From an uncultured Candidatus Saccharibacteria bacterium (GTDB lineage Bacteria; Patescibacteriota; Saccharimonadia; Saccharimonadales; Saccharimonadaceae), in the NCBI GenBank assembly GCA_948435375.1, contig CAOJGQ010000009.1, positions 1 to 34,278 on the forward strand: a stretch of DNA of 34,278 nt, written 5' to 3'. This document shows, one piece after another, positions 31,207 to 34,278 of the stretch; position 1 is the stretch's first letter; each line of letters starts with the position of its first letter. A program made the position numbers and the translations under genes. The notes below the pieces were generated by a model. That model was not told the origin of the DNA, made no database searches, and saw only the letters and a program-made list of their open reading frames with translations.

Positions 31207-31848
31207 CTATTTCTTCCCTACCTCTAATAAAAACATCTTCACCAGCGTCCACGGCTCCAAATAAACATTCGCCTCCCCCTTCATCCGCATATCTAGCTCC
31301 CCCAACATTTTCACCACGCGTCGTTCCTTACTTCCCTGTTTCGCCTCAAATTTCTTCAGCGCCTGCGTCACCATCAGCCCCAAAAACATATACGGGTCCT
31401 GTTCCAGTTCAATCTTCTCCACCATCCGCACCGCAGTTTCACCATCCCCTCTTAGCGCCGCATCAAAAATCCCAAACACCTGCCGCATCTCTGGTTTCTG
31501 CGCCAAATTAAACTCCCGAATCTCCACCCCCATCTCTTTCAACCGTTTATACCCCGCTGACCGCTTATCAATCTTTGTCTCCCAGATGATCACCTCATGT
31601 TCCGTCTCGAGATAATCCACAATTTTTTCCCAAACCGCCCCATTTTCATTGAGGTCTTTCAGCAAAATCCGCCTTTTATCGCCAAAACCACCAGAATCTC
31701 CTCCAAACAGTGAAACCCCCTGAAAAATACTCGGCAAATCCGCTAGCGTCAAACTCTCCCCCTCAAAAACCTCGTAGTTGCCCCCTAACTCGCTCTCTAC
31801 GGCCTTCGCCGCCCGAACCCTGTCATCACCCACAAAAACTCTTACCAT
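31207..31848 (-). CDS. holA: DNA polymerase III delta subunit-like protein (short HolA)
   Basis: This 213-residue protein resembles the N-terminal and middle parts of the clamp-loader delta subunit: MVRVFVGDDRVRAAKAVESEL (Y/F-G-D.....), LPSIFQGVSLFGG, RILLKDL, VIIWETKIDKRS and the helical collar part EQDPYMFLGLMVTQALKKFEAKQG. The typical protein is ~330 residues, so much of the C-terminal collar is missing or reduced, as in other small Patescibacteria genomes. The ATG at 31848 is preceded by AAGCTT and by GAGAGG at ~12 nt. It is 77 nt downstream of mutM. Confidence 0.75.
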   Translation of the reverse strand: MVRVFVGDDRVRAAKAVESELGGNYEVFEGESLTLADLPSIFQGVSLFGGDSGGFGDKRRILLKDLNENGAVWEKIVDYLETEHEVIIWETKIDKRSAGYKRLKEMGVEIREFNLAQKPEMRQVFGIFDAALRGDGETAVRMVEKIELEQDPYMFLGLMVTQALKKFEAKQGSKERRVVKMLGELDMRMKGEANVYLEPWTLVKMFLLEVGKK

Positions 31849-31925
31849 AAGCTTATTTGGCCTCTCCGCACGCCACAGAGCCTATTTTAGTATATAAGCC
31901 ATCACCAGATAACTCTAAATACATC

Positions 31926-32927
31926 TCATTCATCACCCACCCCAACTCTTCCAGTCTGTGAATGTTTATCTAATAAGCCTCCTCGAGAAGATCCAGAGCT
32001 ACGGCAAGGAAGAGCGCCCGACACCTGCGACGGTAGGCTGACGGGACGCACTTCGAGAGGGGCTTTATTAGATAAACACTGACAAACTGGACAAACATGC
32101 GTCCCCCTCCCCGCCACCTTCATCTTTACAATCTCCGCCCCACACCTCGGACACGGCTTCCCTTCTCGCCGAAACACCTGCGCAAACTGCTCCAAATAGT
32201 TCCCCGTTGTCCCATCTGGCTTAATATAAGTCGCCATCGTCGAGCCACCAGAGTCAATCGACGCCTGCATCGTCTGCCGCGCCCCTTCCAGCACTTTTTC
32301 AACCTCCTCCTGGCTCAAATCCCCCGCTCGCCGCTCCGGATGTACGCGTGCATAAAAAAGTGATTCATCCGCATAAATATTCCCCAACCCCGCGATCACT
32401 TTTTGGTCCAAAAGCACTGCCTTGATCAACGCATTTTTATGTCGCTGACATTTTTTATACAGCTCCTCTGGCCCCATTTCCCAGGGTTCCTTCCCTAGAC
32501 TAGCAATAAATTTATCCTTTTCCACCTCGTCCGTCGCCAAAATTTTCACAAACCCAAATTTTCTTTGATCATTGAAAAATAATTTACCCTCAGGAAACTC
32601 AAAAATTACTCGCGTCTGCGCATTCGGCAACTCATCCGTAAAATTCTTACTCGGATGCCCCGCCGCAAAATTCTGCTCGCCTCGCCATATGAGTTGACCA
32701 GTCATACGCAAATGAATCATTAACGTGCAACCATTATCCAAATCAATCAAGAGCGCCTTCCCTCGTCGCCTCAAATCCATCACCTCCACCCCTTCTACCA
32801 CTTGCGCCATCTCTGCCCCACCAACAAAGCTCTTCTCGCACTTCACTGTCACCCGAACAATTTTTTTATTCAAAATAAAATCCCCCAGCCCCCTCCGCAC
32901 GGTCTCTACCTCTGGCAACTCTGGCAT
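31926..32927 (-). CDS. mutM: Formamidopyrimidine-DNA glycosylase with added C-terminus
   Basis: This 333-residue Fpg removes oxidised purines from DNA. The active-site start MPELPEVETVRRGL fixes the ATG at 32927 (Pro2 is the nucleophile, Glu3 catalytic); an in-frame ATG at 32948 must be wrong because Pro has to be N-terminal. RRRGKALLI, LGNIYADESLF, and the zinc finger CPRC...CPVC are all present. Normal Fpg ends at the zinc finger; here 50 further residues (CLSNKAPLEVRPVSL...) are encoded by a long inverted-repeat element (31951-32090) and end in TGA. A -10 TATACT (32937-32942) is 9 nt before the ATG, so the message has almost no leader. Confidence 0.92.
   Translation of the reverse strand: MPELPEVETVRRGLGDFILNKKIVRVTVKCEKSFVGGAEMAQVVEGVEVMDLRRRGKALLIDLDNGCTLMIHLRMTGQLIWRGEQNFAAGHPSKNFTDELPNAQTRVIFEFPEGKLFFNDQRKFGFVKILATDEVEKDKFIASLGKEPWEMGPEELYKKCQRHKNALIKAVLLDQKVIAGLGNIYADESLFYARVHPERRAGDLSQEEVEKVLEGARQTMQASIDSGGSTMATYIKPDGTTGNYLEQFAQVFRREGKPCPRCGAEIVKMKVAGRGTHVCPVCQCLSNKAPLEVRPVSLPSQVSGALPCRSSGSSRGGLLDKHSQTGRVGVGDE
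31951..32090. repeat. Long inverted repeat inside the 3' end of mutM (hairpin element C)
   Basis: Arms 31951-31980 and 32061-32090 are inverted copies (CCAGTYTGTSARTGTTTATC then TAATAA) with few mismatches. The enclosed core 31990-32051 aligns without gaps to 8635-8696 of element A, at ~42 of 62 positions by hand, keeping GATCC, TACG and AGGAAGAGCGC. The inner hairpin is rebuilt with different bases (GCGCCCG/CGGGACGC). The right arm overlaps the codons of the last zinc-finger residues. Confidence 0.78.
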
Positions 32928-33038
32928 AATACCCCCAGTATAACACAAAGGTAACCCTCAGACCAGCCGAGGGTTTATCTCATTATAATGTGCAACACTA
33001 CGCCAAATCTAGTCCGGTTCAAACTCACCCAAACATGC

Positions 33039-33044
33039 TATAAT
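33039..33044 (+). promoter_or_regulatory. -10 of the GDPD-like gene (leaderless)
   Basis: TGCTATAAT (hexamer 33039-33044), then 6 nt, then the ATG at 33051. No Shine-Dalgarno is present. Confidence 0.65.
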
Positions 33045-33050
33045 AAATTT

Positions 33051-33974
33051 ATGAAAAAATCCGCTCTCATCACCATTATTATCACTACCGTTATCCTGCT
33101 CGGCATTTTCGCCGCCAGCCTCTTTCTTTTCCTGCGTAATAGCCAAATTCCTCGGGATTCTCTGAATACCGAGGAAGTCGTCAGTATACCTGGCGACGCC
33201 AAACCTTACAATTTTGACTATTCTTGGATTGAAAAAGGCCCTTATATCGCTCATGCTATGGGTGGCATCGACGGCTCAAACTATTCCAATTCTTACGAAG
33301 CCTTCCGTTCCAACTACAAAGCCGGCCAGCGCCTCTTCGAAGCTGATTTCTCGCTCACTGATGACGGTGATGTCGTGCTTATGCATACCGATTACGAATG
33401 GGAGAACCGCCTCCGCAGTTCCAAAGACCTAGATTTCACCACTAAAAACTTCCTTTCCTCCCTTTACGATGGTAAGTTCCATACCATGGATTATCGCAAG
33501 GTGATCGATCTTATGATTGAACACCCTGACATCTACCTCATCACCGATTCGAAATACACCGACCGCCCCAACGTCGAAAAAGAATTCACCCAAATTATTG
33601 AATATGCCCAGTCCAAAGACCCCTCTGTCCTCGATCGCTTCGTCATCCAAATCTATCTGCCCGAGATGCTCGACTGGGTCATGGCGCTCCACCCCTGGCG
33701 TTCCGTCATCTATACGCTCTACCAAGACCCTAATTGGACCACCGAGAACGTCCGCGATTTTGCTCTCGAGTCTGGCGTCAAAGTTATCACCACTGGTTGC
33801 GATTGGATTGACGACAACATCGCTCAGACTTGGCACGACGCCGGCCTCACCATCGCCGCCTTTACCACCAACGACTTAAACAAAGTCCAAAGCCTTGTCA
33901 CCACCTACGACGTCAAACTTTTCTATACTGATTACCTCCTTCCTTACACCTATAATTACATAGCTACTCAATAA
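33051..33974 (+). CDS. Membrane-anchored glycerophosphodiester phosphodiesterase-family protein
   Basis: In this 307-residue protein, a membrane helix (residues ~5-27) anchors an extracellular PI-PLC/GDPD-type TIM barrel. Family motifs are YIAHAMGGIDGSNYSNSYEAF (HRG replaced by HAMGG, as in one bacterial subgroup), FEADFSLTDDGDVVLMHTDY (Glu, Asp and His of the site), YLITDSKYT and the late FTTNDLNKVQSLVTTYDVKLFYTDYL. Phospholipid head-group or teichoic-acid hydrolysis is inferred from the family. The start at 33051 follows a TATAAT by 6 nt; the in-frame ATG at 32988 lies upstream of that promoter. Cassette C5 follows 14 nt after the stop. Confidence 0.85.
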   Translation: MKKSALITIIITTVILLGIFAASLFLFLRNSQIPRDSLNTEEVVSIPGDAKPYNFDYSWIEKGPYIAHAMGGIDGSNYSNSYEAFRSNYKAGQRLFEADFSLTDDGDVVLMHTDYEWENRLRSSKDLDFTTKNFLSSLYDGKFHTMDYRKVIDLMIEHPDIYLITDSKYTDRPNVEKEFTQIIEYAQSKDPSVLDRFVIQIYLPEMLDWVMALHPWRSVIYTLYQDPNWTTENVRDFALESGVKVITTGCDWIDDNIAQTWHDAGLTIAAFTTNDLNKVQSLVTTYDVKLFYTDYLLPYTYNYIATQ

Positions 33975-33987
33975 TCAAATCATATCC

Positions 33988-34185
33988 AATTCTCCTATAT
34001 ATCTAACTCGTGGCGGGGATCTAGTCATAGACACTGGCTCGTTAAAGTTCGCAAGTCGTGACGGCATTCTATGGTCTAGCTCATCTCATCAGATGTCATT
34101 CCATACATACGACCTCTTTTCCAATAGCACCGACATCTACCCTTCGCACTACAACAATCGTTGGAGCGGCTTTACGGTCTGGTCA
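33988..34185 (+). pseudogene. Surface-domain cassette C5
   Basis: The fragment reads SPIYLTRGGDLVIDTGSLKFASRDGILWSSSSHQMSFHTYDLFSNSTDIYPSHYNNRWSGFTVW. It has no start codon, begins directly after the GDPD gene, and has the conserved head TTCTCCTATATATCTAACTC. It is tail to tail with C6: GGCTTTACGGTCTGG here faces CCAGGCCGTAAAGCC at ~34217, a 15-nt inverted repeat with one mismatch. Confidence 0.68.
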
Positions 34186-34204
34186 GGCCATTCAAGGCGG
34201 ATTG

Positions 34205-34278
34205 TGAAACCCACCTTTCCAGGCCGTAAAGCCATAGAGACGATTATCGTTAGTTGATGGACTAAGATTGGTATTATT
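34205..34278 (-). pseudogene. Surface-domain cassette C6, partial (window end)
   Basis: On the minus strand the last bases read NTNLSPSTNDNRLYGFTAWKGGFHNPP and stop, the C-terminal part of the same domain (usual N.RW.GFTV; here NRLYGFTAW). The head lies beyond the window. Orientation is opposite to C5. Confidence 0.55.

Overview
The window looks like chromosomal DNA of a Patescibacteria (CPR) bacterium, most likely Candidatus Saccharibacteria (TM7). Grounds: a threonyl-tRNA synthetase without a TGS domain, a very short HolA, a TraG/TraD-like ATPase outside any conjugation cluster, many apparently leaderless genes, and UGA used as a normal stop (for example the end of mutM), which argues against Gracilibacteria/Absconditabacteria. 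The phylum is an inference from gene content; only about 55 bases of the 16S gene are present.

Layout. 1-2552: start of a 16S gene reading out of the window, a divergent-PAP2 protein and a wall- or membrane-anchored surface protein, the latter preceded by three palindromes spaced exactly 31 bp. 2552-7188: gyrB-gyrA operon with promoter and terminator. 7190-9700: accessory region with an orphan RelB/DinJ-like antitoxin, degenerate 41-42 nt repeats, two orphan surface-domain cassettes facing each other tail to tail, a long hairpin element, and two small genes (RpoA-CTD-like; membrane coiled coil). 9741-13726: TraG/VirD4-like ATPase with two small partners. 13727-17015: gene-poor island with tRNA-Gly, a candidate small RNA, tmRNA and many copies of a TTGTAAAAA-type word. 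17016-20190: comM, then infC-rpmI-rplT-rpmB. 20313-27793: rnpB, a Nudix/RNase H fusion, the miaA-wHTH-MBL-M50 operon, a transglutaminase-like protein, thrS and a YbaK/ProX protein. 28110-29120: tRNA-Val, two tandem cassettes, a hexanucleotide repeat and another long hairpin. 29121-33974: membrane protein, rpsT, a small unknown gene behind a highly structured ~360-nt leader, holA, mutM and a GDPD-family protein. 33988-34278: a third cassette locus, again tail to tail, cut by the window end.

Housekeeping genes dominate: DNA topology (gyrase), repair (mutM), replication (holA), translation (infC, L35, L20, L28, S20, thrS, ProX), tRNA and RNA processing (miaA, rnpB, ssrA) and DNA uptake (comM, possibly the TraG-like ATPase).

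The most unusual material is the set of at least six start-less copies of one ~65-residue domain (IYLTRGG ... TGSLR ... RW.GFTV). They have conserved ends and variable middles, occur at three separate loci in both orientations, and lie beside large hairpins at two of the three. They look like silent cassettes of a variable surface domain. Other unusual items are a 62-nt structured core shared by two hairpins, one of which extends the 3' end of mutM, a compensated tertiary pair in tRNA-Gly, and three candidate non-coding RNAs.
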